From a bacterium (GTDB lineage Bacteria; UBP6; UBA1177): a stretch of 52,311 bases of DNA. Positions 1-8,015 of this stretch are shown here, in pieces. How positions within the stretch are numbered: position 1 is the stretch's first letter; every line of letters begins with the position of its first letter. The position numbers and the translations under genes were made by a program. Below the pieces are notes generated by a model. It saw only the letters and a list, made by a program, of their open reading frames with translations. It was not told the origin of the DNA and searched no databases. The stretch is from contig JAGCNV010000018.1 of assembly GCA_017645765.1 (NCBI GenBank), forward strand, positions 1 through 52,311, given 5' to 3'.

Positions 1-109
1 ACAGCACAGCACAATTATTAAAAGCGTGTCCATCCTATAATTTCAGTCAAGTTTTTTCTATAAAAAATTTCAATAATATCATCAACTTTTTTAATTTTGG
101 AGATTTAAA

Positions 110-1132
110 ATGAAGAAAATTTGTATTGTTCTAGTTCTTTTTTGCACATTTTTCAATTTACTGGCCTACGATGACGATGACAAACTGAAGCTTGCTGTTA
201 TGGAATTTGAGGACAGAAGCGGTAAAATTTCAAAACAGACTCTTTCCGAAGCAACGGAATATGTCCGTAATTCAATTATCAGTTCAAACACCTACATCGT
301 AATTGCCAAAGAACGGCAGGAACGGGAAATGATAAAGGCAATGAAAAAAGAATCCTACAAAGCCTGCAACGATAAAAACTGCCAGATTCCGCTCGGTCAG
401 GCACTTGCCGCTGACACAATCATGAGAACAACGATCACCTATTTCGGCGGTGTTTACACAATTTCTTCGGAACTTATCGACCTTGCAAAAGAAGCAAGTG
501 TCATCGGAGCGAAGAAAAACTACAACGGAAGCGAAGAATCTATGCGTGAAGCACTTGACTCCATTGTTGAAAAAATCATTTCGACTTATCAAGGTATATT
601 GGAAAAAGATAAAAGAATACGGGAAGAAGAAATGAAAAGAGAGGCCGAGGAAAGAAGAAGGGAAGAGATGAAAAGAGAGGCCGAGGTAAAAAAACAAGAA
701 GAGATGAGGAGAGAAGCCGAAGCGAGAAAAAGAGAAGCTGAAATAAGAGAAGAACAGGAGGCCCGTGAAAGGGAAAGAGAAAAAAGAAGAGAAGAAAAAC
801 AGCAGCGTAGGGCAAAAGCCCATGACGACCTGGAATCAGGACCTCTTATAAAAAAAGCAGGATACGGCATGCTTATTGTCGGCGCATCATCTATGGCTTT
901 GGGAGGATTATGCTTTCTCTTTGCGACAGATCCAGATGAATCGGTAGATGTAGACGCAGCAGAATCCGCTGGAATTTCTTTTTTAGTCATCGGTGGAGCT
1001 GCACTTCTCACAGGAGCTATTCTAGCACCGCTCGGAGCTGTCAGAGAAAAAAAAGCGAGAATCGAACTCGACAGTCTTTCCATTGCTCCGACAAATGATG
1101 GATTTTACGCATCGTTAGGATTCAGTTTTTAA
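110..1132 (+). CDS. Secreted CsgG/TolB-like protein with charged coiled coil and C-terminal membrane segments
   Basis: 340 residues. A signal peptide covers residues 1-19 (hydrophobic, ending near LLA). Residues about 26-160 resemble the alpha/beta fold of CsgG, LpoB and TolB-N type periplasmic proteins: an opening LAVMEFEDRSG strand, a Cys pair (ACNDKNC), then GQALAADTIM and a strand pair. Residues about 165-240 are an extremely charged Glu/Arg/Lys coiled coil containing three 12-residue repeats beginning EEM(K/R)REAE. Two hydrophobic, Gly/Ala-rich segments follow (about 247-270 and 286-310). The start is supported by a GGAG Shine-Dalgarno sequence a few bases upstream of ATG. Signal peptide plus later membrane segments suggest envelope anchoring. 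The exact role is unknown; assembly of an envelope structure is inference from the CsgG-like part only. Confidence 0.6.
   Translation: MKKICIVLVLFCTFFNLLAYDDDDKLKLAVMEFEDRSGKISKQTLSEATEYVRNSIISSNTYIVIAKERQEREMIKAMKKESYKACNDKNCQIPLGQALAADTIMRTTITYFGGVYTISSELIDLAKEASVIGAKKNYNGSEESMREALDSIVEKIISTYQGILEKDKRIREEEMKREAEERRREEMKREAEVKKQEEMRREAEARKREAEIREEQEAREREREKRREEKQQRRAKAHDDLESGPLIKKAGYGMLIVGASSMALGGLCFLFATDPDESVDVDAAESAGISFLVIGGAALLTGAILAPLGAVREKKARIELDSLSIAPTNDGFYASLGFSF
626..733 (+). repeat. Three 36-bp in-frame tandem repeats (12-residue coiled-coil unit)
   Basis: Units begin at 626, 662 and 698 and each encodes a 12-residue unit starting EEMKREAE or EEMRREAE. The first two units are nearly identical in DNA, the third is diverged. 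This is a recent expansion inside the coiled coil of the first gene. Confidence 0.8.
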
Positions 1133-1251
1133 AAGATCTTAAATATTCTTGATACTCTGTAAACAACAGCAGCAAAACCAAGCAAAATCGAAGAAAATAC
1201 CGTCATTCCGCTTGTCCTCCCCGGCAAACTCGTTAATGTGGTTGGGTAAAC

Positions 1252-1356
1252 AGATTCTTCACTCATTTCGACAGGCTCAATGACCAGAATACCGGTTTGC
1301 GTCATGTTGAGGCTTGCCGAAACATCTCTAAGATTCTTCGCTTTGCTCAGAATGAC
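1252..1356. repeat. REP-like extragenic element (GTCATTCTGAGC family)
   Basis: On the minus strand the block starts GTCATTCTGAGC and continues into GAAGAATCT, GATGTTTCGGCAAGCCTCA and ACATGAC, then a second GTCATTGAGC and GAAGAATCT. The outer GTCATTCTGAGC is the inverted complement of the inner CTCAACATGAC, so a hairpin can form. Plus-strand units are at 1252-1284 and 1331-1356, with a related unit between. The block ends against the stop codon of the downstream HAD gene. Similar short extragenic repeats occur in several bacterial phyla; their function is not known to me. Confidence 0.6.
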
Positions 1357-2012
1357 TAATTTTTATCCGCCATTTCAAGAAGTTCTTTCGGTTCAGAAAT
1401 AAGGATATCGGCTCCAAGAGCGACAAGGTCTTCTTTCCTGCCGAAACCCCAGAGGCATCCGACCGAGGTGATCCCCGCATTTTTCGCAGTCAGGATATCT
1501 GCTTTCATGTCACCGACATAAACGGTTTGAGAAAGCGGAACTTTCGTGATTTCAGATATCTCGAATATCCCGTCGGGAGCGGGTTTGAGCGGAATTCCGG
1601 GGCGTTCGCCAAGGATCGCGTCAAAATGGAATTCGCCGAGAATGGTTTCGGCGTTTAGAAGCGCGTATTTGTGCTCTTTGTTGGTAAGAATCGAGATTTT
1701 TATCCTTCTTTCAACAAGCCCCGAAAGTGTTTCCCTGATCCCTGGAAAGGGCGGGATCGTGCCTACTCCTTCTTCGTGGTAAAGGTCGAGAACTTCGGGC
1801 AGAAGGACCGGGATCACATCGTCCGGAGCCTCTTTCGGAAGCGCACGGCGAAGCAGCATCCGCATTCCGTCACCGACAAAACCTTTGTATTCTTCGATCG
1901 TATGCTCCGGAAAACCGTGTTTACGCAGAATTCTGTTGTTTGTCCTTGAAATGATGTCGAGCGTGTCGAGAAGCGTTCCGTCCATATCGAAAATAACCGA
2001 TTTCAGCTGCAT
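1356..2012 (-). CDS. HAD-superfamily phosphatase, phosphoglycolate-phosphatase type
   Basis: 218 residues, the usual length for Gph-like HAD hydrolases. Motif I is FDMDGTLLDT at residues about 8-17 (nucleophile and acid Asp), motif II is the Thr of ILTNKE, motif III the Lys of LKPAPDG, and motif IV is YVGDMKADI. The region between motif I and II (about residues 20-90) is the helical cap expected for subfamily IA. It probably dephosphorylates 2-phosphoglycolate or another small phosphoester in the cytosol; substrate cannot be fixed from sequence. An AGGAGG Shine-Dalgarno precedes the ATG. It stands alone, convergent to the first gene and divergent from radC. Confidence 0.85.
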   Translation of the reverse strand: MQLKSVIFDMDGTLLDTLDIISRTNNRILRKHGFPEHTIEEYKGFVGDGMRMLLRRALPKEAPDDVIPVLLPEVLDLYHEEGVGTIPPFPGIRETLSGLVERRIKISILTNKEHKYALLNAETILGEFHFDAILGERPGIPLKPAPDGIFEISEITKVPLSQTVYVGDMKADILTAKNAGITSVGCLWGFGRKEDLVALGADILISEPKELLEMADKN

Positions 2013-2027
2013 TTTTCCTCCTTTTTG

Positions 2028-2087
2028 GCGCGCATCGTTAAGGTCACCAGGGTCCTTAAAGTCCTTAAGGTCCTTCGGGTTGCGCGC
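2028..2087. repeat. 9-bp minisatellite flanked by GCGCGCA/TGCGCGC inverted ends
   Basis: Four 9-bp units run from 2042 to 2077 (ggtcaccag, ggtccttaa, agtccttaa, ggtccttcg). The array is bracketed by a 7-bp inverted pair, GCGCGCA at 2028-2034 and TGCGCGC at 2081-2087. It lies in the gap between the divergent HAD and radC genes. No coding role is seen. Confidence 0.65.
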
Positions 2088-2179
2088 ACTCTCTAACTGA
2101 TTTCAGTCTGGAAAGCAAGAGAAAGCATTGTTACTTCAATATTTATTAAAACTCTTATTCATAATCTTAATTTTTAATC

Positions 2180-2208
2180 TTGATTTTCAAATTAAGATAA
2201 TTTATATT
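2180..2208 (+). promoter_or_regulatory. Putative sigma-70-type promoter of radC
   Basis: TTGATT at 2180-2185, a 17-bp spacer, and TATATT at 2203-2208, in an AT-rich stretch. The predicted start of transcription lies only about 10 bp before the Shine-Dalgarno of radC, giving a very short leader. Confidence 0.5.
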
Positions 2209-2224
2209 AAAACGCGAGGTGATT

Positions 2225-2944
2225 ATGAAACAGATAAAAGACCTTTATGAAAAGGACAAGCCGCGCGAAAAGCTGCTTTTGAAAGGGGTTTCCGCGCTGA
2301 GCAACCGTGAACTCATCGCCCTGATTTTCGGAAGCGGAGGCAAAGATCACCCGCTGATGAGCATTTCGAAAGAGATCGAAAAACTGCTTGAAGATGAGAA
2401 GCTTGAAGCTCTTGATATCGGAAAACTTTCTGGAATTCCAGGTGTCGGGAACTCCAAGGCATGCCAGATTTTAGCGGCATTTGAACTTGCAAAACGCTTT
2501 TACATTGAAAGCGAAAAGCCGCTGATCCGAACTCCTGAAGATTTGCTCCCGCTCCTTAAAGATTATGCTGACAAGAAGCAGGAACACTTTCTGACAGTGA
2601 CTTTAGACGGCTCGAGACGGGTGATCGACGTTCACCTCACATTCATCGGAACATTGAACCAGGCTCCGCTCCATCCCAGAGAAGTTTTCGCCTTAGCCTT
2701 CACCGACAGGGCAGCTTCAATTATCGTGGCGCACAACCATCCATCCGGCAGCCTGATACCGTCAAATGAAGATAAAAAAATAACAAAACAACTGCGCGAA
2801 ATCGGTTTTTTTATGGGAATAGAACTTTTAGATCACATTATTTTTACGAAAGGCGGCGGATACTACTCTTTTGCGGGAAACGGCTGGTTTACAGGAAATT
2901 GCATTGAAATATTAAAGGTTTCCGAAGAAATTAAACAGGTTTGA
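2225..2944 (+). CDS. radC: RadC family JAB/MPN-domain protein
   Basis: 239 residues from the ATG at 2225. That start is chosen over an in-frame GTG two codons earlier because GAGGTG sits directly before it and would itself overlap the GTG. The N-terminal part (about 1-90) has the RadC helix-hairpin-helix, with SGIPGVGNSKA near residue 72. The C-terminal JAB metal site is intact: an upstream Glu, then AHNHPSG, with the later acidic residues spaced as in the family. Despite the historical name, the family's role in DNA repair is doubtful; a metal-dependent peptidase-like or DNA-associated function is the usual cautious statement. It is immediately convergent with purL, with no bases between the stop codons. 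Confidence 0.92.
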   Translation: MKQIKDLYEKDKPREKLLLKGVSALSNRELIALIFGSGGKDHPLMSISKEIEKLLEDEKLEALDIGKLSGIPGVGNSKACQILAAFELAKRFYIESEKPLIRTPEDLLPLLKDYADKKQEHFLTVTLDGSRRVIDVHLTFIGTLNQAPLHPREVFALAFTDRAASIIVAHNHPSGSLIPSNEDKKITKQLREIGFFMGIELLDHIIFTKGGGYYSFAGNGWFTGNCIEILKVSEEIKQV

Positions 2945-5900
2945 TTATTTCATCTTATTCATAAGGCCTTTCCAGCTCTTTTTGAGTTCCGCGACATCGA
3001 GATCGACGACGCTTTCGTCCTTGAGACCGTTGATTTTGAGGAATGTTCCGGATGTTACTTCTCCTATTTCGGTACAGTCGCAGTCTTTCATAACCTTCTT
3101 GAATGATTCTGCATTTTCAGGTTTTACCGAAACAAGGATCCTTCCGTTCGATTCGCTGAAAAGGAGCGTGTCGTTTCTTGTGACATCGCTGCTCTTAGCC
3201 ATTTTCTTGAGGTCTACTTTCGCGCCGAAACCACCGGAGAAGGCGGATTCTGCAACTGCTATAGCAAAACCGCCGTCCGAAAGATCGTGAGCACTTGCTA
3301 TAAGTCCCTGCTTCATTGCTTCGTGGAGAGCGCGGTAATTCTTCATAAACTTCGCCGAATCGACTTTCGGGACAAATCCTTCGTGTTTTATGCCGTGGTA
3401 GAGATAGTATTCGCTGCCGCCAAGCTCGTCTTTCGTCTCTCCTATGAGGAAAATCTTGTCGTTTTCATGCTTGAAATCCATGGTGACCATCTTCTCAACG
3501 TCGTCCATCTTTGAAATGAGGGTAAAAAGAAGTGTCGGCGGGATCGAAATTTTGTTTTTGCCGCTGCCGTAGTCGTTGTGCATACTGTCTTTGCCGCTGA
3601 TGAGCGGAATTCCGTATTCGGTGCAGTATTTGTAAAGCGCTTTGTTGGAACGGACAAGCTGAGCAAGTTTCGCCTTTCCGTCGTCGTTCTTTTCGGCATC
3701 ATATATCGGATCGGGCCAGCAGAAGTTGTCGAGACCGCTCATGAAATCGGGGTCTGCGCCGACACAGACTGCGTTTCTGACGGCTTCGTCAATTACGCTT
3801 GAAGTCATGTGGAAGCAGTCGATATCACTGAATGAAGGCTTGATTCCGTGCGAAACGACGATCGCGTTTTTCTTGAATGGAGAAACTCTGAGAACGCCTG
3901 CATCGCTCGGACCGTCGTGCTCGACTCCGCAGAAAGGCTTGCCAGCGCTTCTGCCCTGAACTTCGTGGTCGTACTGTCTTACCCAGTCCTCTTTCGAAGC
4001 AATGTTCACGCGTCCGATCATGTCAAGCAGAGTATGGTTTAGATTGCTCTTTTCAGCCGGAACGAACTCTTTTTCAGGCTGTCTTTCACGGAAATTCCAG
4101 ACTGCTTCGAGTTTGTATTTCGGGTTGCCTTTGTGGAGAAATTCCATTTCAAGGTAAGCCGCCTTGATGTCGTTGTAGTAGATTTCAAGGTATCCCGTGT
4201 TGGTGTATTCGCCGACAATCGTGATTTCGACTTCGTGAATGTCTGCGATTTTCTTGAGCTCGTCGTATTTCTCTTTCGGAACAGAGAGTGTCATGCGCTC
4301 CTGAGCCTCGGAAATAAAAATCTCCCACGGCTGCAATCCCTGATATTTGAGCGGAACTTTTTCAAGGTTGACTCTTGCACCGCCTGTATCCTGCGCCATT
4401 TCGCCGACACTCGAGCTGAGTCCGCCTGCGCCGTTGTCTGTGATTGCGTTGAAAAGGTCTTTGTCGCGCGCTTCAAGAATGAAGTCGAGCATTCTTTTCT
4501 GAACGATGGCGTCACCGATCTGAACCGCTGTTACAGGGCTTCCTTCGTGAAGTTCCTCGCTGCTGAAGGTCGCGCCGTGGATTCCGTCCTTGCCTACTCT
4601 GCCGCCAGACATAACGATGAGATCACCCGCTTTTGCCTCTTTCTTCCACGAAGGTTTGCCGTTGAGCTCCATCGGCATGAGTCCGCCGGTTCCGCAGAAA
4701 ACGAGCGGCTTGCCGAGATATCTGTTATCAAAATAGATTGAGCCGTTTACGACAGGGATTCCGCTTTCGTTGCCGCCGTCTTTTACGCCTCTGTGGACTC
4801 CTCTGAAAATTCTTCCCGGATGAAGCAGTTTTTCAGGGATTTCACCGCGGAAGAACGGGCTTGCGAAGCAGAAAACATCTGTATTGAGAATAGGTTTAGC
4901 ACCCATTCCGCAGCCGATGATGTCTCGGTTTACACCTACGATTCCAGTCAAAGCGCCGCCGTACGGGTCAAGCGCGCTCGGAGAGTTGTGGGTCTCAACC
5001 TTCATCGCGAAAAGGGTGTCGTCGTCGATCTGGACGATTCCGGCGTTGTCGTCGAATACCGATTTTATCCACGGTTTGCTGTCAAGCATGTCGGTCGTGG
5101 TTTTTTTGATGCACGATTTATAGAGCGAGTGGATTTCCTCATTTTTCTCGCCGATTTTGTCTTCATATTTTATGTCTGCCGCAAAAATTTTGTGTTTGCA
5201 GTGTTCGCTCCATGTCTGTGCGAAAACTTCGACCTCGCAGTCGGTAGCTTCAGCCGACATCCCGTGAGCGACCCTGTTTTTGATGACATCTTCGCGCCTG
5301 AAATAGTCGCGGATCGCCTTCATTTCGTCGATGTTGAGCGCTAAAACGCGCGATCTCGAAATCTTCATCAGGTCTTCGTCGGAAACATCGAGGGCCATTT
5401 TTTCGACAACGGGCTGCGTTTTGTCAACGACTCTCGGAACCGCGTCGCCTATTCTCTGACCTTTCTTCCACTGTTTCGCGCTGAGAATCGAATAACGCTG
5501 GATTACGCCGTTTGCAAGAAGGTCTGACGCAATTTTTTTGATTTCGTCTTCGCTGATATTTCCGCTGATCAGGTATTTCCTGCCAGAAAAAACCATATCG
5601 TTCTCGCCGATGTGTCCGAGGAAGGTCTTGAGTCCCCAGAGAGCCGTTTTTCCTTCGTTGTCGGTAACACCTGGAAGGTAGCCGGTTTCCACTATCCAGT
5701 CAAAAGAGTAGTTATCGGCAAGAACTTCGCGCGTTTCAAATACTTCAGTCACAGGATCTGAAAGAACTTCCGCAGCAAAAGCAGCGACCTGCTGCTGGGT
5801 GACATCCTCGCAGTCGATCAGATAAACTTTGAGCATCTTGACATCGGTGACCGTTTTGATTCCGAGATCGGTCTCGATCCTTCTTTTCCAAGTCAATCCC

Positions 5901-5950
5901 TGAGCGTCCTTCACTTCTTCGTTCAAACCGACTTCAACTCTGAAAACCAT
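2945..5950 (-). CDS. purL: Phosphoribosylformylglycinamidine synthase, PurS-PurL fusion without glutaminase domain
   Basis: 1001 residues. It catalyses ATP-dependent conversion of FGAR to FGAM in purine synthesis. The first about 80 residues resemble PurS (two strand-helix units). A helical linker then carries the conserved WSEHCKHKIFAA segment, and two AIRS-type halves follow, with KVETHNSPSALDPYGGA, DNGAGGLSSSVGEMA, SGKDSMHN and HDLSDGGFAIAVAES. The chain ends after the second half, so the PurQ glutaminase seen at the C-terminus of about 1300-residue enzymes is absent and must be supplied by a separate gene outside the window. The ATG has a strong GGAGGA site. It is the last gene of an rpoN-ptsN-purL row with only 9 bp before it. 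Confidence 0.93.
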   Translation of the reverse strand: MVFRVEVGLNEEVKDAQGLTWKRRIETDLGIKTVTDVKMLKVYLIDCEDVTQQQVAAFAAEVLSDPVTEVFETREVLADNYSFDWIVETGYLPGVTDNEGKTALWGLKTFLGHIGENDMVFSGRKYLISGNISEDEIKKIASDLLANGVIQRYSILSAKQWKKGQRIGDAVPRVVDKTQPVVEKMALDVSDEDLMKISRSRVLALNIDEMKAIRDYFRREDVIKNRVAHGMSAEATDCEVEVFAQTWSEHCKHKIFAADIKYEDKIGEKNEEIHSLYKSCIKKTTTDMLDSKPWIKSVFDDNAGIVQIDDDTLFAMKVETHNSPSALDPYGGALTGIVGVNRDIIGCGMGAKPILNTDVFCFASPFFRGEIPEKLLHPGRIFRGVHRGVKDGGNESGIPVVNGSIYFDNRYLGKPLVFCGTGGLMPMELNGKPSWKKEAKAGDLIVMSGGRVGKDGIHGATFSSEELHEGSPVTAVQIGDAIVQKRMLDFILEARDKDLFNAITDNGAGGLSSSVGEMAQDTGGARVNLEKVPLKYQGLQPWEIFISEAQERMTLSVPKEKYDELKKIADIHEVEITIVGEYTNTGYLEIYYNDIKAAYLEMEFLHKGNPKYKLEAVWNFRERQPEKEFVPAEKSNLNHTLLDMIGRVNIASKEDWVRQYDHEVQGRSAGKPFCGVEHDGPSDAGVLRVSPFKKNAIVVSHGIKPSFSDIDCFHMTSSVIDEAVRNAVCVGADPDFMSGLDNFCWPDPIYDAEKNDDGKAKLAQLVRSNKALYKYCTEYGIPLISGKDSMHNDYGSGKNKISIPPTLLFTLISKMDDVEKMVTMDFKHENDKIFLIGETKDELGGSEYYLYHGIKHEGFVPKVDSAKFMKNYRALHEAMKQGLIASAHDLSDGGFAIAVAESAFSGGFGAKVDLKKMAKSSDVTRNDTLLFSESNGRILVSVKPENAESFKKVMKDCDCTEIGEVTSGTFLKINGLKDESVVDLDVAELKKSWKGLMNKMK

Positions 5951-5959
5951 AGCTTCCTC

Positions 5960-6409
5960 CTATAAATTTGAGATTAGATTTATCATTTCTTCGGGATTCT
6001 GCGCTGCAATAAGCCCTGCGCGTATTTTGTCGCTGCTGCAAAGGACTGAAATCTGACTTATCAGTTTGAGATAAAGCAGATTATTCCCTTCAGGCACGAT
6101 AAGCGTAAAAACAAGACTGACATTTTCGCCGTCACTACTTCCGTAAGGCATTGGATTCTTTAATGAAATGAGTTGAACAACGACTTCTTTCGAACCTTTT
6201 ATCCGGCAGTGAGGAACAGCTACGCCCTTGCCGATCCCGGTAGATCCGTAGGTTTCTCGCTCAGTCAGACTTTTGAGCACCGTTTCTTTGGAAATACCGG
6301 CGCAATTTTCCACGTTCCCTGCGATATATTCAAAAAGTTCTTCCTTCGTTTTCATGTCGGCACGGCATGCGACGAGTTCTTTTTTCAGGAATTTTCCTAT
6401 TTTGCACAT
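5960..6409 (-). CDS. ptsN: PTS IIA-like nitrogen-regulatory protein (EIIA-Ntr type)
   Basis: 149 residues, full length for a single EIIA fructose/Ntr domain. The phospho-acceptor is His67 in GVAVPHCRI, preceded by the typical RETYGSTGIGKG. EIIA-Ntr proteins take phosphate from a nitrogen PTS and act as regulators rather than sugar transporters. The gene begins 2 bp after the rpoN stop codon and its Shine-Dalgarno (GGGAGC) lies inside the end of rpoN, so translational coupling is likely. The rpoN-ptsN pairing is a classical neighbourhood in proteobacteria; there is no hpf or npr between or after them here, and purL follows instead. Confidence 0.92.
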   Translation of the reverse strand: MCKIGKFLKKELVACRADMKTKEELFEYIAGNVENCAGISKETVLKSLTERETYGSTGIGKGVAVPHCRIKGSKEVVVQLISLKNPMPYGSSDGENVSLVFTLIVPEGNNLLYLKLISQISVLCSSDKIRAGLIAAQNPEEMINLISNL

Positions 6410-6411
6410 AA

Positions 6412-7941
6412 TCAGCTCCCGACTTCGAATTGATAGTTTCTTTTGCGCTCCCTTGCCAGAGGAATGTTCATTTTCGAGCGGTATTTCGCGACCGTTCTGC
6501 GGGCGACTTCGATCCCCTCCCTGCTTAAAATGTTGGCTATATCGTCGTCACTGTAGGGATTTTCGCGGCTTTCCCCTTCGATTATCTCGACGATTTTCTG
6601 CTCGAGACGCTTGTTCGTAGTCAGATTGTCGTTTACCTGCTTTACGAAGAAGTATTTCAGCTCGAAAATCCCGTGCGGAGTCTGCGCGTATTTGCCGTTC
6701 GTAAGCCTTGAAACCGTAGCGATATGGCGGCCGATATCATCAGAAACATCTTTCAGAGTGAGCGGCTTCAGAAATTTGTCACCGTGCTCAAGGAACGCCT
6801 TCTGATGCGAAAAAATGCTTGCCGCGACCTGATAAAGCGTGCGGTTTCTGTCACTCACAGATTTGATTATCCACTCGGCGTTTTTATATTTTTCACGGAT
6901 AAAATGCTTTTCATTGCGGTTTTTGACGTTTTTCATGTTGTCTTCGAAGAGATCTGTTTTAAGAATGACTGTCGGCAGCATTTTGTCATCGATATAGATC
7001 ACCGGCTCTCCTTCACGCATAAAAACCATGAGGTCGGCTTTGACATATTCCGTCCGCTCCTGCTCGTAACCGAATGCCGGATAAGGCGCAGCAACACCGC
7101 TTCTGAAGAAAAGCAGAAGTTCCGAAAGTTCCTGCTGAGTGATTCCAAGACTTCCGCAGAGAGCGTCAAAATTTTTCTTCACGAGCAGATCGAGCATTGT
7201 CTCATCGCTGAAAAGACGATTGATAGATTTTTCGAATTTTTCAGGAATATCGACCGATCCGTGCTCAATGAAAATGAATCTCAGATATTCCGGGAAATTG
7301 CGGCATCCACAGCCTAGAGGTTCAAAATTCTTAAGTATTTCTCTGGCTTTAGCCACCGTTTCTTCGTCAGTCGCAATCTGATCAGCGATATCTTCGTCGC
7401 TGTCGGCAAGAAAACCTCTTGCATCGAGATTGTAAGCCATATAGATGAGAACATCCTTCATCGTTTCAGGATAAGACGAAACCGAAATCTGAAAGTCAAG
7501 CGACTGGGCAAAACTCTCTTCAGCCGGGACCGTGTTTTCGAAATTGAAATCATTGGGGATATCGTTCGATTTTTTGAGATTCGTTTCACCGAAATTGTTT
7601 GATGAAGTCTCCCTGATCTGCTCCCAGTCGAAATCGGCCAGGATCGAACTCATATCGGCTGAATTGTCGTTGATTTGCAACGGAATTGTGACATCTCCGC
7701 TATTTGTATCGGCGACATCGACCTCTTCTCCATGCTGAAGGACAGGTTCTTCCTGAATATCATCGCCCCAGTCTTCGACTTCGAGAAACGGATTTTCCGA
7801 AACTTCCTCAAGTATCATCTCCCTCAGTTCAAACTGGTTTTTCAGCAGCATCTCTATGCTCTGACGCATCTGGAGCGTCATTCTGAGATCGGTTTTAAGT
7901 ACCAGATTCTGCTGCTGCTGTATCTTCAAAGAAGAACTCAT
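6412..7941 (-). CDS. rpoN: RNA polymerase sigma-54 factor
   Basis: 509 residues. Region I is the Gln-rich and Leu-rich N-terminus that binds activators. An acidic linker (about 55-130) follows. The core-binding domain comes next, and then the C-terminal DNA-binding domain with a helix-turn-helix around LKDVSDDIGRHIATVSRLTNGK. The RpoN box, which reads the -24 element, is ARRTVAKYR at residues 480-488 and is intact. The factor needs bacterial enhancer-binding proteins, none of which lies in this window. A good own promoter (TTGCCG, 16 bp, TATAAT) precedes it, so it is likely expressed apart from the HD-GYP gene upstream. Confidence 0.96.
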   Translation of the reverse strand: MSSSLKIQQQQNLVLKTDLRMTLQMRQSIEMLLKNQFELREMILEEVSENPFLEVEDWGDDIQEEPVLQHGEEVDVADTNSGDVTIPLQINDNSADMSSILADFDWEQIRETSSNNFGETNLKKSNDIPNDFNFENTVPAEESFAQSLDFQISVSSYPETMKDVLIYMAYNLDARGFLADSDEDIADQIATDEETVAKAREILKNFEPLGCGCRNFPEYLRFIFIEHGSVDIPEKFEKSINRLFSDETMLDLLVKKNFDALCGSLGITQQELSELLLFFRSGVAAPYPAFGYEQERTEYVKADLMVFMREGEPVIYIDDKMLPTVILKTDLFEDNMKNVKNRNEKHFIREKYKNAEWIIKSVSDRNRTLYQVAASIFSHQKAFLEHGDKFLKPLTLKDVSDDIGRHIATVSRLTNGKYAQTPHGIFELKYFFVKQVNDNLTTNKRLEQKIVEIIEGESRENPYSDDDIANILSREGIEVARRTVAKYRSKMNIPLARERKRNYQFEVGS

Positions 7942-7965
7942 AATCCCACCCGCAAAAAACGGGAA

Positions 7966-7993
7966 ATTATAATGCCAAAAAAGATGACGGCAA
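7966..7993 (-). promoter_or_regulatory. rpoN: Putative sigma-70-type promoter of rpoN-ptsN-purL
   Basis: Reading the minus strand: TTGCCG (7993-7988), 16-bp spacer, and a perfect TATAAT (7971-7966). The leader to the rpoN ATG is about 20-25 bases and includes a small CCCG...CGGG hairpin and a GGGTGGGA ribosome-binding site. Confidence 0.65.
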
Positions 7994-8015
7994 GATTTTT
8001 GCTATAAGAAAATAG

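Noticed and set aside
284-1083. Three minus-strand open frames (60-180 codons) opposite the coiled-coil gene
   Set aside because: They are Ser/Leu/Phe-rich complements of the Glu/Arg/Lys repeats and lack ribosome sites.
4133-5344. Long plus-strand open frames opposite purL
   Set aside because: Shadows of a conserved 1001-residue enzyme; no recognisable domain.
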